From Aurantimonas sp. 22II-16-19i (GTDB taxonomy: Bacteria; Pseudomonadota; Alphaproteobacteria; Rhizobiales; Rhizobiaceae), in contig NZ_AQQS01000033.1 in NCBI RefSeq assembly GCF_002088275.1, forward strand, positions 1 through 63,984: a DNA stretch of 63,984 nucleotides, given 5' to 3'. This document shows positions 1 to 8,267 of the stretch, one piece after another (positions within the stretch are counted from its first letter, which is position 1; the number at the start of each line of letters is the position of its first letter). The position numbers and the translations under genes are program-made. A model generated the notes under the pieces. That model did not search any database and had not been told where the DNA came from. It worked only from the letters and a program-made list of their open reading frames with translations.

Positions 1-48
1 ATAGCAGCGTAACTTAAACCAAACGGCCTCCGGCAAACCCGGGGCGGT

Positions 49-495
49 TCACCAGTGCAGAAGTTCCCCGAGGCGGGTCTGCGGCCAATCGGCGATGCAG
101 GCAAGGACGTCGGCGAGCCACGCCTGCGGGTCGATGTCGTTGAGCTTCGCCGTGGCGATCAGCGTCAACATGAAGGCGCAGCGGTCGGCGCCGCGATCGG
201 AGCCGGCGAAGAGCCACGACTTGCGGCCGAGGGCCAGGCCGCGGATCGCCCGCTCCGCCGCGTTGTTGCTGAGGCAGATCCGGCCGTCGGTGGTGAAGCG
301 GGCAAAGCTCTCCCAGCGCGTCAGCATGTAATCCATGGCCTTGGCGACCGGAGCATGGCGCGACAGGCGCGCCCGCTCGGTGCGCATCCAGTCCTCCAGG
401 TCGGCGAGAACGGGCACGCTCCGCTCCTGCCGGGCGGCAAGACGCTCCTCGGCCGAGCGGCCGTTCACCTCACGCTCGATGTCGAACAGGAGTAA
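49..495 (-). pseudogene. IS66-family transposase, C-terminal remnant
   Basis: The reading frame encodes the C-terminal part of an IS66 (TnpC) transposase. It holds the characteristic stretch NNAAERAIRGLALGRKSW followed by the conserved end AWLADVLACIADWPQ, and it stops at the usual place. IS66 transposases are about 500 residues, so roughly two thirds of the protein is absent. Homology appears to begin near 495, at the residues FDIEREVNG. The open frame continues upstream to 543, but those residues do not look like transposase. No partner orfA or orfB genes and no terminal inverted repeat are visible in the window. It is a dead relic and marks the DNA as mobile-element rich. Confidence 0.88.
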
Positions 496-569
496 TCCTG
501 CGGTGCCTGACCAGCCGCATCGTAGCGGACGAATCATACGCACATTTTTCGTCTACCAGCCATACCTTA

Positions 570-613
570 ATCGTACATAATGTACTTGACAGCTATCGTA
601 CATAAGGTACGCT
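570..613 (+). promoter_or_regulatory. Paired palindromic operators over a candidate promoter
   Basis: Two near-identical palindromes, GTACATAATGTAC at 573-585 and GTACATAAGGTAC at 598-610, lie 25 bp apart within an 11-bp direct repeat (ATCGTACATAA at 570 and 595). A perfect TTGACA (586-591) sits between them. A weak -10 (TACGCT, 608-613) at 16-bp spacing is overlapped by the second palindrome. The stretch is clearly more AT-rich than its surroundings. This is the arrangement of a repressor-controlled phage or island promoter. The regulator and the transcript are not identified. The first good downstream gene starts at 785. Confidence 0.5.
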
Positions 614-784
614 CTCTCATATGTCGATCCCGTGGGAGCCTCCTAGTGTCCGAATTTGTTGTCGCCAATCGTAAGCCGATGATCCGATCACCTCTTATGT
701 CGATCTCCTCTCGGCCTAGAGTGGCTGCGGTCTTCGCAGCGATCCAGCCTCCGCAGCACAATGAGCCACGAGGGGGAGGCCTTA

Positions 785-916
785 ATGTCCCCCTCGATCG
801 CATTGGCGGCAGCGTTGGGCGCCGAGGCCAAGACCGTCCGGTGGCGCATCGCCGAGGCCGGTTCGGTCTCGTCACCCTCTGTCTCTTCGCCTTCGGCATG
901 GCCGCCGGCGTCATGA
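785..916 (+). CDS. Small hypothetical protein, 43 aa
   Basis: A 43-codon frame starts with ATG behind a strong purine-rich ribosome site (GAGGGGGAGG, about 5 nt upstream). The N-terminal half (MSPSIALAAALGAEAKTVRW) is a plausible helix. The C-terminal half is a low-complexity Ser/Pro stretch that looks like out-of-frame sequence, and a membrane-helix-coding frame overlaps it. A single frameshift would join the N-terminal half to that membrane segment, so this may be one small membrane protein broken by a frameshift or sequencing error. It sits at the head of a run of small same-strand genes that ends with the integrase. Function unknown. Confidence 0.35.
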   Translation: MSPSIALAAALGAEAKTVRWRIAEAGSVSSPSVSSPSAWPPAS

Positions 917-960
917 TCGGCATGGGCCTCGGCGCCCTTGCCACGACGGTGGGAGGCTGA
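841..960 (+). CDS. Small single-span membrane protein, 39 aa
   Basis: This GTG-started frame ends in a hydrophobic segment (LVTLCLFAFGMAAGVMIGMG) typical of one transmembrane helix with a basic, cytoplasm-facing N-terminus (VAHRRGRF). It overlaps the preceding small frame and stops 4 nt before the next gene, as in a translationally coupled phage-type gene run. It could be a separate gene or the C-terminal half of the gene starting at 785. The start codon is uncertain and no family is recognised. Confidence 0.35.
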   Translation: MAHRRGRFGLVTLCLFAFGMAAGVMIGMGLGALATTVGG

Positions 961-964
961 GGCG

Positions 965-1255
965 ATGATCCAGTTCCGCACCCTCACCCCCGCCGAGCGC
1001 GCCGCGATGATCGAGGCGCATTGCCAGGCCATTGCCGGCCTGCCGACCCGCCCGCTCGCCGCCGAGAAGATGTTCCCGGATACGGCGGTGAGCGCCCGGG
1101 CCATGGCTGCCCGGATGATCGAGATCGCCGCCCTCAGCGGCCATTGCACCGACGCCGACCTGATCGAGGCCGGCTACACGCCCGACGATCTCGCCCGCGA
1201 CGGCCAGGCCGCCCGCCAGTTGGCCTACGGCCTCAGCGAAAAGCAGCTTTCCTGA
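965..1255 (+). CDS. Hypothetical protein of the integrated element, 96 aa
   Basis: The ATG at 965 follows a GAGGCTGAGG stretch and lies just after the preceding stop. An in-frame upstream extension to 938 lacks a ribosome site. The product is soluble and mainly helical, beginning MIQFRTLTPAERAAMIEAH and ending in QLAYGLSEKQLS. The segment SARAMAARMIEIAALSGHC followed by LIEAGYTPDDL suggests two short helical bundles. No enzymatic motif is visible and the family is not recognised. Its place in a same-strand cassette with an integrase suggests an accessory gene of a prophage or integrative element. Confidence 0.55.
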   Translation: MIQFRTLTPAERAAMIEAHCQAIAGLPTRPLAAEKMFPDTAVSARAMAARMIEIAALSGHCTDADLIEAGYTPDDLARDGQAARQLAYGLSEKQLS

Positions 1256-1329
1256 TCATCGAGGCCCCGGCCTGTCATCCATCGTCGCCCGCCCCTTGCG
1301 GCCGGGCGCAATCCTCACGGAGACGCCGC

Positions 1330-1485
1330 ATGAAGCTCCTTCGCGAAATCCCCGCCCTCATCGCCTGGCTCGAAGGCGGCGAGCTGTCCGAAAAGATGCG
1401 CGACGAGCTGCGCGACACCGTCAACGCCCTCAACAAGGCTGCCGGGCCGAAGGGCAAGAGGCGAGGAAGAAAGCCCCGCCCGTGA
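1330..1485 (+). CDS. Small basic-tailed hypothetical protein, 51 aa
   Basis: The frame starts at the ATG at 1330 and encodes a helical N-terminal part (LREIPALIAWLEGGELSEKM) and a strongly basic tail (PKGKRRGRKPRP), which could contact nucleic acid. Its stop overlaps the GTG start of the next gene by GTGA, a sign of coupled translation. No known domain is recognised. It belongs to the small-gene cassette upstream of the integrase. Confidence 0.5.
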   Translation: MKLLREIPALIAWLEGGELSEKMRDELRDTVNALNKAAGPKGKRRGRKPRP

Positions 1486-1703
1486 AGACCTTTCTCGTCG
1501 CCGCCGTCTTCACGGTCGAGACGCCCGAGGCCGACCAGGCCGCCGCCCAGCGCGTCGCCGACTGGCTGCACGACGCCGCCAGAGCCGCACGCCTCGGCAC
1601 CGAGGCGCTGCAGGTCTCTTGCTACGACACCCCGGCCCGCCCGGATCATTCCGTTACGGAGCTGGTGCCCGCCTTCCCGAGTTCAGCAGAGGAACGAAGC
1701 TGA
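1482..1703 (+). CDS. Small hypothetical protein, 73 aa
   Basis: A GTG start at 1482 overlaps the previous stop (GTGA), and the stop overlaps the next ATG (TGATG). The product begins KTFLVAAVFTVETPEADQ and continues with an amphipathic helix (AAAQRVADWLHDAARAARLG). A beta strand followed by a helix is plausible, but there is no signal peptide cleavage motif and no recognised family. The four-gene overlapped arrangement with the integrase argues that it is a real gene. Confidence 0.5.
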   Translation: MKTFLVAAVFTVETPEADQAAAQRVADWLHDAARAARLGTEALQVSCYDTPARPDHSVTELVPAFPSSAEERS

Positions 1704-1882
1704 TGGGCGCCAAGCCGCTTTCCGCCACGCAGCGGCAGGTGACGGCGATCCTGAAGGGCGCCGCCGCCGCCGGCGTGCATGTCGAGATCATCGCGGAGAA
1801 CGGTCGCGTCCGCTTCGTGCCGTCCGACGAGCCGCCGAAGGGCTCTCGCGAGGTTGACAAGAGCGAGCAAGGCTATCTCTGA
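1703..1882 (+). CDS. Small hypothetical protein upstream of integrase, 59 aa
   Basis: The ATG overlaps the upstream stop (TGATG) and the stop overlaps the integrase ATG (TGATG), so the integrase is probably translated by coupling from this gene. The product begins MGAKPLSATQRQVTAILKGA and contains a likely helix followed by two short strands (HVEIIAENGRVRFVPS). Similar short proteins directly precede integrases in rhizobial prophages and islands. Whether it acts as an excisionase-type factor cannot be told from sequence. No helix-turn-helix is obvious. Confidence 0.5.
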   Translation: MGAKPLSATQRQVTAILKGAAAAGVHVEIIAENGRVRFVPSDEPPKGSREVDKSEQGYL

Positions 1883-2982
1883 TGCAGGAGATGCCCCGCC
1901 CCCGCCCGCCCTTCGTCCAGAAAGAGACCACCCGCCACGGGAAGACGGTATGGTATTTCCGCAAGGGCGACGGCCGCAGGACGCGGCTGAAGGGCGACTT
2001 CGGATCGGCCGAATGGTGGGCCTCCTACAACGCCGCCCTGACCGGCGCCCCCGCCGCCGATGCGGCGCCGACGGTGGCGAAGGGCACGCTGCAATGGCTC
2101 GTCGATCGCTACCAGCAGAGCGCGCCCTTCATGACCCTCGCCCCGTCGACGCAAGCGATGCGCAGGAACGTGCTGAACGCCGTCTGCAGGACCGGCGGCA
2201 AGATGAAGATCGCCGGCATCGACCGGCAGACCATCGCCGCGGGCCGGGATCGCCGCGCCGCGACGCCCTTCGCCGCTATCACCTTTCTGAAGACGATGTC
2301 GCAGCTGTTCGACTGGGCGATCGATGCCGGCTACATGACGGAGAATCCGGCCAAGGGCGTGAAACGTCCGAACGCCCGCACCGAGGGATTCACCCCCTGG
2401 AGCGACGAGCACATCCTCGCCTTTTGCCGGCACTATCCGACGGGCACGCGCGAGCGCCTGGCGATGGACCTGATGCTGTTCACCGGCCTCGCCCGCGCCG
2501 ACGCCATCAAGATCGGCCGCCAGCACCTCCGCGACGGCGTCATCGAGTATCGACGCACCAAGACATCCGCCCCGGTCTACATCGCCATCCTGCCGCCCCT
2601 GCAGGCCTCGATCGACGCCTCGCCGACCGGCGACATGGCGTTCCTGGTCACCAGCCGCGGCCAGCCCTGGGGCAGCGCGGCGAGCTTCGGCAACACCTTC
2701 TCGGATTGGTGCCGCGAGGCCGGCCTCCCCGTCCGGGCCCACGGCCTGCGCAAGCGCATCGCCACCATCATGGCCGAAGGCGGCGCCAGCAACCGCCTCC
2801 TCGACGCCTTCTTCGGCTGGTCCTCGCCCGCCATGGCGTCCCACTACACCCGCCGCGCCGACGCCCGCACCATGGCCCTGAAGGCCGCGGAAGGACTGAA
2901 CGTGAACAGCCTTTCCCCGCACCCTGAATTCGGTGCGGGGCTGAGCGCCAAAAACTCAGCAAAATCAAGGCACGAAAAGTAG
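1882..2982 (+). CDS. Tyrosine-family site-specific integrase
   Basis: This 366-residue protein has the tyrosine recombinase catalytic set in order: Arg205 (TGLARADA), Lys227 (RRTKTS), His287-x-x-Arg290 (HGLRKR), Trp313 in the His/Trp position (FFGWSS) and nucleophile Tyr322 (SHYTRR). The N-terminal 60 residues resemble an arm-binding domain (KTVWYFRKGDGRRTRLKG), followed by a core-binding helical domain (about 70-160). It would catalyse insertion and excision of the element. Its stop codon lies 2 bp from the encoded CCA end of tRNA-Arg, the classic layout for an element inserted in a tRNA 3' end. It is the last gene of an overlapping small-gene cassette. Confidence 0.93.
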   Translation: MQEMPRPRPPFVQKETTRHGKTVWYFRKGDGRRTRLKGDFGSAEWWASYNAALTGAPAADAAPTVAKGTLQWLVDRYQQSAPFMTLAPSTQAMRRNVLNAVCRTGGKMKIAGIDRQTIAAGRDRRAATPFAAITFLKTMSQLFDWAIDAGYMTENPAKGVKRPNARTEGFTPWSDEHILAFCRHYPTGTRERLAMDLMLFTGLARADAIKIGRQHLRDGVIEYRRTKTSAPVYIAILPPLQASIDASPTGDMAFLVTSRGQPWGSAASFGNTFSDWCREAGLPVRAHGLRKRIATIMAEGGASNRLLDAFFGWSSPAMASHYTRRADARTMALKAAEGLNVNSLSPHPEFGAGLSAKNSAKSRHEK

Positions 2983-2984
2983 AA

Positions 2985-3060
2985 TGGTGACCCCGGCAGG
3001 ATTCGAACCTGCGACCATCGGCTTAGAAGGCCGGTGCTCTATCCACTGAGCTACGGGGCC
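2985..3060 (-). tRNA. tRNA-Arg (anticodon TCT), probable integration site
   Basis: A complete 76-nt cloverleaf includes the encoded CCA. The acceptor stem GGCCCCG pairs with CGGGGTC, the anticodon loop reads CTTCTAA (TCT, decoding AGA) and the T-arm is GCAGG-TTCGAAT-CCTGC. Its 3' end abuts the integrase gene, so this copy is regenerated at the element boundary and one attachment site should overlap its 3' half. The second attachment copy is not in the window and would lie to the left. Confidence 0.95.
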
Positions 3061-3070
3061 GGAACTGGCC

Positions 3071-3376
3071 TCAATGGGTCCAGGGCTGGCGGCGGTCGTA
3101 TTTGAAGTTGTCGGAATAGGCGACGCGGACGCGCTTGGGCGTCTGTTCCTCTTCCACCCGGTAGAGGATGTCGTTGCGCTCGGCGTAGTCGATCGCCTGC
3201 TCCTTCGTCTCGAAGGTCAGGCGGACCTGCGAGCGCATGTCGCGCGAGGAGGTGTAGCCCATCAGCGGCTCGACTGCCTTCGGCGCCTCGGGCTCGAATT
3301 CCAGAATCCAGTGATGCGTCTTGGCCTTGCCGGACTGCATGGCGGTACGAGATGGCCGAAAGATGCGTGCAACCAT
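3071..3376 (-). CDS. NDUFS4-type complex I accessory subunit
   Basis: The 101-residue product matches the ETC complex I conserved-region family, the alphaproteobacterial relatives of the mitochondrial 18-kDa NDUFS4 subunit. It has the N-terminal VARIFRPSRTAMQSGKAKTH, the central WILEFEPEAPK and PLMGYTSSRDM, and the C-terminal VRVAYSDNFKYDRRQPWTH. It is expected to sit on the peripheral arm of NADH:ubiquinone oxidoreductase, stabilising the N module, at the cytoplasmic membrane. Length and both termini are typical of the family. It stands alone between two tRNA genes, as is common in this order. Confidence 0.9.
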   Translation of the reverse strand: MVARIFRPSRTAMQSGKAKTHHWILEFEPEAPKAVEPLMGYTSSRDMRSQVRLTFETKEQAIDYAERNDILYRVEEEQTPKRVRVAYSDNFKYDRRQPWTH

Positions 3377-3420
3377 GTGCGCCCTCGCTTCGTCGCTGTC
3401 ACTCGCGATCGGAACCCGGA

Positions 3421-3497
<77 letters not shown>

Positions 3498-3826
3498 CAC
3501 ACGGGTGACCCGTCTCGCCCCAGCGGTCTGCCGGGCTTTGCCGGTCAAGTCAAGCGGCATCGACGGAGCCGGCGCCGATCCGGGGCGACGGGTTCGATGC
3601 CGGCCGCCGCCAGACTGGAAGACGGCGCGCGAGACCGACGGCGATCATCCCGCGGGGGACCATCGGGCGGCTCGCCGGATCGCTCTCCGGCAGCCTCCGG
3701 CCAGCGTGCGCAGAGGCGGCCGGACGCGGATCATTCAGGAACAACGACCGGGAGGCGCCTCAGCCACGCGCAAGCCGCGCCGGAGCCTGCAAAGGAACCA
3801 GGCGGACGCGGTCGCCTCCGTCCGCC
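3498..3826. other. Gene-free stretch
   Basis: This stretch of about 330 bases lies between tRNA-Pro and the stop of the DUF192 gene. Open frames cross it on both strands, but none has a ribosome site, a recognisable domain or natural composition. They reflect high GC content. No strong hairpin followed by a T-run was found. Confidence 0.6.
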
Positions 3827-4291
3827 TCACTGCGCCGGGATGATCTCGCTCTCGAGCCGGTCGCCGATCGCCACGTCGTAGCGGGCCGCCGCCCCGCCGT
3901 TCAACTCGAGGACGTAGCGGACGGGCTGGCCGGAGGGGATGACGTCGAGCGACAGGGGCTGGGCGTTGGTCTTGATCGTCACCACCTTGCCGGCGTCGTC
4001 GATGAACAGCATATCGAGCGGAATCAGCGTGTTCTTCATCCACATGGCGACGATGCGGGTCTCGTCGAAGCGAAACAGCATGCCCTGGTCCGCCGGCATC
4101 TCCGGCCGGTTCATCAGGCCGACCTCGCGATCCTTCGGCGTCAGCGCCAGCTCGACCATGACGGGATGCTCGCCGCTCTTCGTATGCAAGACGGCCCGCG
4201 ACAAATCGCCGGCAGCCATGGCGAAATAGCCGGCGGCCAGAACCGCCGCGACGGCGACCCCGAGGCCGGCGAGAAGCTTCCTGGTATTCAT
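3827..4291 (-). CDS. DUF192 family exported protein
   Basis: The 154-residue protein has an N-terminal signal sequence (basic MNTRK, then LLAGLGVAVAAVLAAGYFAMA) and a DUF192 domain over most of the remainder. Hallmarks are the KDREVGLMNRPEMPADQGMLF stretch and the MWMKNTLIPLDMLFID motif. The biochemical role of DUF192 is unsettled; the family forms a small beta-barrel found in many exported bacterial proteins. In related genomes it commonly lies directly downstream of a double cold-shock protein gene, as here (244 bp away, same strand), so co-transcription is likely. Confidence 0.87.
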   Translation of the reverse strand: MNTRKLLAGLGVAVAAVLAAGYFAMAAGDLSRAVLHTKSGEHPVMVELALTPKDREVGLMNRPEMPADQGMLFRFDETRIVAMWMKNTLIPLDMLFIDDAGKVVTIKTNAQPLSLDVIPSGQPVRYVLELNGGAAARYDVAIGDRLESEIIPAQ

Positions 4292-4535
4292 GCGACCTCG
4301 TCACGCGCCGTGCGCGCTCCCCGGTTGGCGATGGTCCCCGGCAGCGTCGCCGACCGGGGAAGATGACCGGAAGATGCAACGTTTTGCCGCCGCGCACCAG
4401 CCGCCGGCGCGCCCGAACCCCGTTTCGACGGGCTCCGGCCTGGAGCATTCCTTCTGCCTCCTCTCGGACGCATGGGGCTCCGGCAGCGCCTCGCAGACCG
4501 CACCCGGCCGCGCATGCCGCCCCCTCGGCCGTGCG

Positions 4536-5111
4536 TCAGTGGACCGCCGGGCCGACACCGTCGGGCGTCTGGATCTCCGCCGCCATCAGCCCCTTGTCCC
4601 CGGCCCCGAAGCGCACGAGAACCTCCTGGCCAGGCCGGAGCTCGGAGAGGCCGTGACGGCGCAGGGTCTCCATGTGGACGAAGATGTCGGGCGTGCCGTC
4701 GCCGCAGGTGAGGAAGCCGTAGCCCCGCGTCCGGTTGAACCATTTGACCACCGCGCGCACGAGGTCGCTGCTCGGGACGACGCTGACATGGGTTCGCGAC
4801 GGCGGGAGCTGGGCGGGATGGACGGCGGTCGACTGGTCCATGGACAGGATCCGAAAGGCCTGCAGGCCCCGCTCGCCCCGCTGCACCTCGCAGACGAGCC
4901 TCGCGCCCTCCGGTGCGGAAGAATAGCCGTCCCGCCGCAAGCAGGTCACGTGGAGGAGAATGTCCGGCCCTTGATCGTCCGGAACGATGAAGCCGAACCC
5001 TTTGGAGGCATCGAACCACTTGATGTGCCCGGACACGACGCTGAGATCGACCTCGCCGCTCGTTGCCTGGTCACTGACGGTACGGATCCGTGTCGATAGT
5101 CTATCCGGCAT
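4536..5111 (-). CDS. Double cold-shock-domain protein
   Basis: The 191-residue protein carries two cold-shock domains. The first, at about residues 25-90, has RNP1-like KGFGFI and RNP2-like DILLHV. The second, at about 115-180, has RGYGFL and DIFVHM. A linker rich in Pro, Ser and Val separates them. Such proteins bind single-stranded RNA or DNA and can act as RNA chaperones during growth or stress. The two-domain form is typical of alphaproteobacteria, where single-domain CspA proteins are about 70 residues. The upstream region (5112-5200) is AT-richer and may hold its promoter and a long 5' leader. Confidence 0.9.
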   Translation of the reverse strand: MPDRLSTRIRTVSDQATSGEVDLSVVSGHIKWFDASKGFGFIVPDDQGPDILLHVTCLRRDGYSSAPEGARLVCEVQRGERGLQAFRILSMDQSTAVHPAQLPPSRTHVSVVPSSDLVRAVVKWFNRTRGYGFLTCGDGTPDIFVHMETLRRHGLSELRPGQEVLVRFGAGDKGLMAAEIQTPDGVGPAVH

Positions 5112-5857
5112 TCGGGGGTTCCGCCTTTTACGCCAACCGAATCACGAGACTGAAACTTAGCATTAACTGTCCCATGCCCCGCAAGAGGCAGTAGAGGAAA
5201 TTGCCATGTTTCGACACAAAATCACCAAATCGCCGGACATGGCCGAAAATTCCGGCACCCGTGCAAGTAAATGCGAAGCCAAGGTGACGGGAGGGCATGA
5301 CTTGGCGGATGCGGTTGCCATTCCGATACCGTGCCGGAACCAGCCCAACGCGAACGCGCCCGGCCATCCGCTTGCCCGCAGCACGGCAGAGCGGCCGATG
5401 CCGGTGCCACAGCTATCTCGAAGGCGCCCTGCCCGCGCCTCGGCATGATGAAACCCCGACCGCCGCCGCCGCACCGAAGGCCTGGCCCGAGGGCTTGGCG
5501 ACAAGCCCGCCGGCCCTAGACTTCCGGCCGTCCGATCGGCGCTCCCGCGGCGCCGGACGGAAGACGGATTGCGCCCGGCCCGGATGGTCCCGTCCCTTGG
5601 GCCGGTCTGGGGAGAACCGGCCGGGTGCCGACAGGCAACCGACAGACCCGACCTCTGAGGATCGGCCCCCACGATGGTCGGCCAAGAGAAGACGGGGCGA
5701 TGGGCCGGACGATCCGGCCGGCGATGGGACGGCGATACAACGGCGAGGGCAAATGCCCGGCGGGAAAGATCTGCTGGCGCTGCTCGAGGAAATCGATCAA
5801 ACGGCAGTCGCGGCGGCTCAGATCGTGCCCGCCGTGGACACGTCACTTCAGGAGACG
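5112..5857. other. Intergenic region, mostly without credible genes
   Basis: About 745 bases separate the divergent cold-shock and glyoxalase-like genes. The first 120 bases are AT-rich and probably carry promoters. One frame (5206-5448, plus, beginning MFRHKITKSPDMAE) has a GAGG 8 nt before its ATG, but the product has no recognised family and its C-terminal half looks random. The remaining open frames are unconvincing. Confidence 0.5.
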
Positions 5858-5860
5858 ATG

Positions 5861-6301
5861 ATGCGCTACCTCCACACCATGGTCCGGATCACCGACATCG
5901 ACCAGTCGCTGGACTTCTACTGCACCAAGTTCGGCCTCGTCGAAACGCGGCGCATCGACAGCGAGAACGGCCGCTACACGCTGATCTTCCTCGCCGCGCC
6001 CGCCGACATGCCGGAAGCCGCCGAGACCAAGGCGCCGCTCCTCGAGCTCACCTACAACTGGGACCCGGAGGAATATTCCGGCGGCCGCAATTTCGGCCAC
6101 CTCGCCTTCGAGGTCGACGACATCTACGAGACCTGCCAGCGGCTGATGGATGCCGGCGTGACGATCAACCGCCCGCCGCGCGACGGCCGCATGGCGTTCG
6201 TCAAGTCGCCGGACGACATCTCCTTCGAACTTCTGCAGAAAGGCGATGCGAAGGAGCCGGCGGAACCTTGGAGCTCGATGCAGAACACCGGCTCCTGGTG
6301 A
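5861..6301 (+). CDS. gloA: Glyoxalase I-like VOC protein
   Basis: The 146-residue protein fits lactoylglutathione lyase (glyoxalase I), which isomerises the methylglyoxal-glutathione hemithioacetal to lactoylglutathione. All four metal ligands known for the bacterial Ni-type enzyme are present: His5 (YLHTMVR), Glu62 (LLELTYNW), His80 ([11 protein letters not shown]) and Glu123 (SFELLQ). Two betaalphabetabetabeta modules are evident. The second of two adjacent ATG codons was chosen because AGGAGA ends 5 nt upstream and the family starts MRYLHT. It appears monocistronic. The C-terminal tail ([13 protein letters not shown]) is typical of the alphaproteobacterial form. Confidence 0.9.
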   Translation: MRYLHTMVRITDIDQSLDFYCTKFGLVETRRIDSENGRYTLIFLAAPADMPEAAETKAPLLELTYNWDPEEYSGGRNFGHLAFEVDDIYETCQRLMDAGVTINRPPRDGRMAFVKSPDDISFELLQKGDAKEPAEPWSSMQNTGSW

Positions 6302-6555
6302 ATCGACTCGCCCCGGCTGCCGAAAGGTTGTAAACGTCCTTTCGCCACATTGTGGACATACAAACTAATGACGCGTCGTTCAGCTTGATGACGACAGGGG
6401 TTTCCCTTGCGGCTCTCGATGGGGATCGAGGCGGCGACGCGACAGGTTGCAAACGGGGAACCGGGATCGGGCGCAAGGCCCGCCCGGGCAAACGAACGGC
6501 GCGTTCGACGCCGGGAAACGACGGGCAGCGAGCCCGTCGCGGAGAGGGGAAAACC

Positions 6556-7647
6556 TTGACGACCCAATCCTTGACGACCCAATCATCGGTCGCCACGGGC
6601 CACGCGCTCGTCAGGGCCGTTTTTGCGAGCGCGATGCTCGTGGCTGCACCGCTGCTCAGCTCCTGCGTCTCGGCGGTCGACGATACGTCCGCCTTCGGTT
6701 TCGCCAGCGCCACGCCGAAGCCGGAAGCCGCCGGGGAAGGCGCCGCCAGCGGCACTGACTCCGGCTCGGGCTCGGGCTCGGGCGACACGCAGACGGCGAT
6801 CGCTGCCGCGGCGGCGGACACCCCCGCCGCAGCCGATGCCGAGGCACAGGTGGCGGCCGCGGCAGAGAGCCCGGCGGCTGCGGCGACCGCCGCTGCCGGC
6901 GAGAGCGGCGGCGCAGAGACGGCGCCGACGCTGCGCGAGCAGATGACCACGGCCCGCCCGGTCGCCGCCTATGCGGGCGGCACTGTCACCGAAGGGAACG
7001 CCGGCGACGGCGCCCGCAGCGGATCCGGCGGCGAGGAGAAGTCGCTCTTCGCCTCGCTGTTCGCGAAGGAAAAGGCGAAGACGCCGATCGGCAACGTCGA
7101 CAAGACCAAGAGCCGCCGCATCGTCCTGAGGCGGGACGCGCCGGCCGAGACCTCCGGCGGCCTCGCCGATCTTCCCGGCGTCGATCCGTCCTCGCTGTTC
7201 GAGATCGGCCAGCGGGCTTCGGCCGACGAGGCCGATGCGATCGACGACGTGATGTCGTCCTACCGCGTCGCCTCCCTCGGCGGCTTCGCCCGGATGGCTC
7301 CGAACGGGCTCAGCGTCGCGCGGGACGACGTGCAGACCTCGTGCTTCCCCGGCGCCCTGGTGTCCCAGATCCGCGCCATCGAGCGGCGGTTCGGCGCCAA
7401 GGCCGTGATCACCTCCGGCTATCGCAGTCCGAGCCACAACGCCCGCGTCAAGGGCGCGAAGCGGTCGCAGCACATGGGCTGCAAGGCCGCCGACCTCGTG
7501 GTGCCGGGCGCCGATTCGCTGAAGGTCGCCGCCTTCGTGCGGGCCCTGCCCGGCCGCGGCGGCGTCGGCACCTACTGTCACACCGACGCGATCCACATCG
7601 ACCTCGGGCCGAAGCGCGACTGGAACTGGCGCTGCCGGCGCCGTTGA
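6556..7647 (+). CDS. Lipoprotein with peptidase M15-type C-terminal domain
   Basis: The 363-residue protein has a signal sequence ending in a lipobox (PLLSSC). A long Ala/Ser/Gly/Glu-rich, probably disordered region (about residues 40-190) follows, then a C-terminal peptidase M15 domain. The catalytic zinc site is visible as SQHMGCKAADL (His and Asp ligands) and HTDAIHIDLG (His ligand), with SGYRSPSHN before it. The family cleaves or binds D-Ala-containing peptidoglycan stems. A TTG start at 6556 was chosen because GAGAGGGG precedes it; an ATG 204 nt further upstream lacks a ribosome site. The N-terminus contains a 15-bp tandem duplication giving LTTQS twice. Confidence 0.82.
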   Translation: MTTQSLTTQSSVATGHALVRAVFASAMLVAAPLLSSCVSAVDDTSAFGFASATPKPEAAGEGAASGTDSGSGSGSGDTQTAIAAAAADTPAAADAEAQVAAAAESPAAAATAAAGESGGAETAPTLREQMTTARPVAAYAGGTVTEGNAGDGARSGSGGEEKSLFASLFAKEKAKTPIGNVDKTKSRRIVLRRDAPAETSGGLADLPGVDPSSLFEIGQRASADEADAIDDVMSSYRVASLGGFARMAPNGLSVARDDVQTSCFPGALVSQIRAIERRFGAKAVITSGYRSPSHNARVKGAKRSQHMGCKAADLVVPGADSLKVAAFVRALPGRGGVGTYCHTDAIHIDLGPKRDWNWRCRRR

Positions 7648-7819
7648 GACAGGCCCTGCATCTGCCTGTTCGCACATGGTCTTCGCCGGTCCAGGCCGGC
7701 CCACGCCGTCGCCGTTCCCCGGCGGCCGCACCTCGATCCGATCGCCTTTCCGGCATTCACGGAAAAATCGCGACGGCGCCTTGCGATCCAAAAGAATCAT
7801 CCGTATACAGCGCCTCGCT

Positions 7820-7894
7820 GCGCCCATCGTCTATCGGTTAGGACGCCACCCTTTCACGGTGGAGAGAGGGGTTCGATTCCCCTTGGGCGTACCA
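7820..7894 (+). tRNA. tRNA-Glu (anticodon TTC)
   Basis: A 75-nt cloverleaf includes the encoded CCA. Acceptor GCGCCCA pairs with TGGGCGT, the anticodon loop is CTTTCAC (TTC), and the T-arm GGGG-TTCGATT-CCCC is intact. Confidence 0.95.
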
Positions 7895-8267
7895 TTTCCT
7901 TCAAATGGCATGCCGGCCCTCTTGTAGATCGACCACCTACCGCCATGCTGCTCGTCTTGCTGATCAGGCCGCTGCATAACATGCAGGTGCAACATGGCGG
8001 TGGCGATCTCGGTTGATCCGACAGAACGCAATGGCGTCTGGCAGTCCGTCCGGCGCGCGTGCCTGCAGATCTGCCCGGCAGCTACCCGTTCGCACGGGTT
8101 GGGAAGTCCCGTCGCACATCGCTCGAGCGATAGGCTCGCGAGGCGGCGCTCTTCGCCTGTCGGGAGTTCCGTCGGTTGCCATGGCGTCGTGCCACCACCC
8201 ATTGACCATGCGGTTGGATCGGACGATGCTTCGATGGAGACGTCGCGGGACTGTTGGTGATGGATAG
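7895..8267. other. Leader region before aioX
   Basis: About 370 bases separate tRNA-Glu and the arsenite-sensing operon. The promoter of aioXSR should lie here, but no clear -35/-10 pair or -24/-12 element was found by eye. Open frames present on both strands carry no recognisable domain. Confidence 0.5.

Noticed and set aside
496-543. N-terminal residues of the IS66 frame
   Set aside because: They do not resemble transposase; the remnant appears to start near 495.
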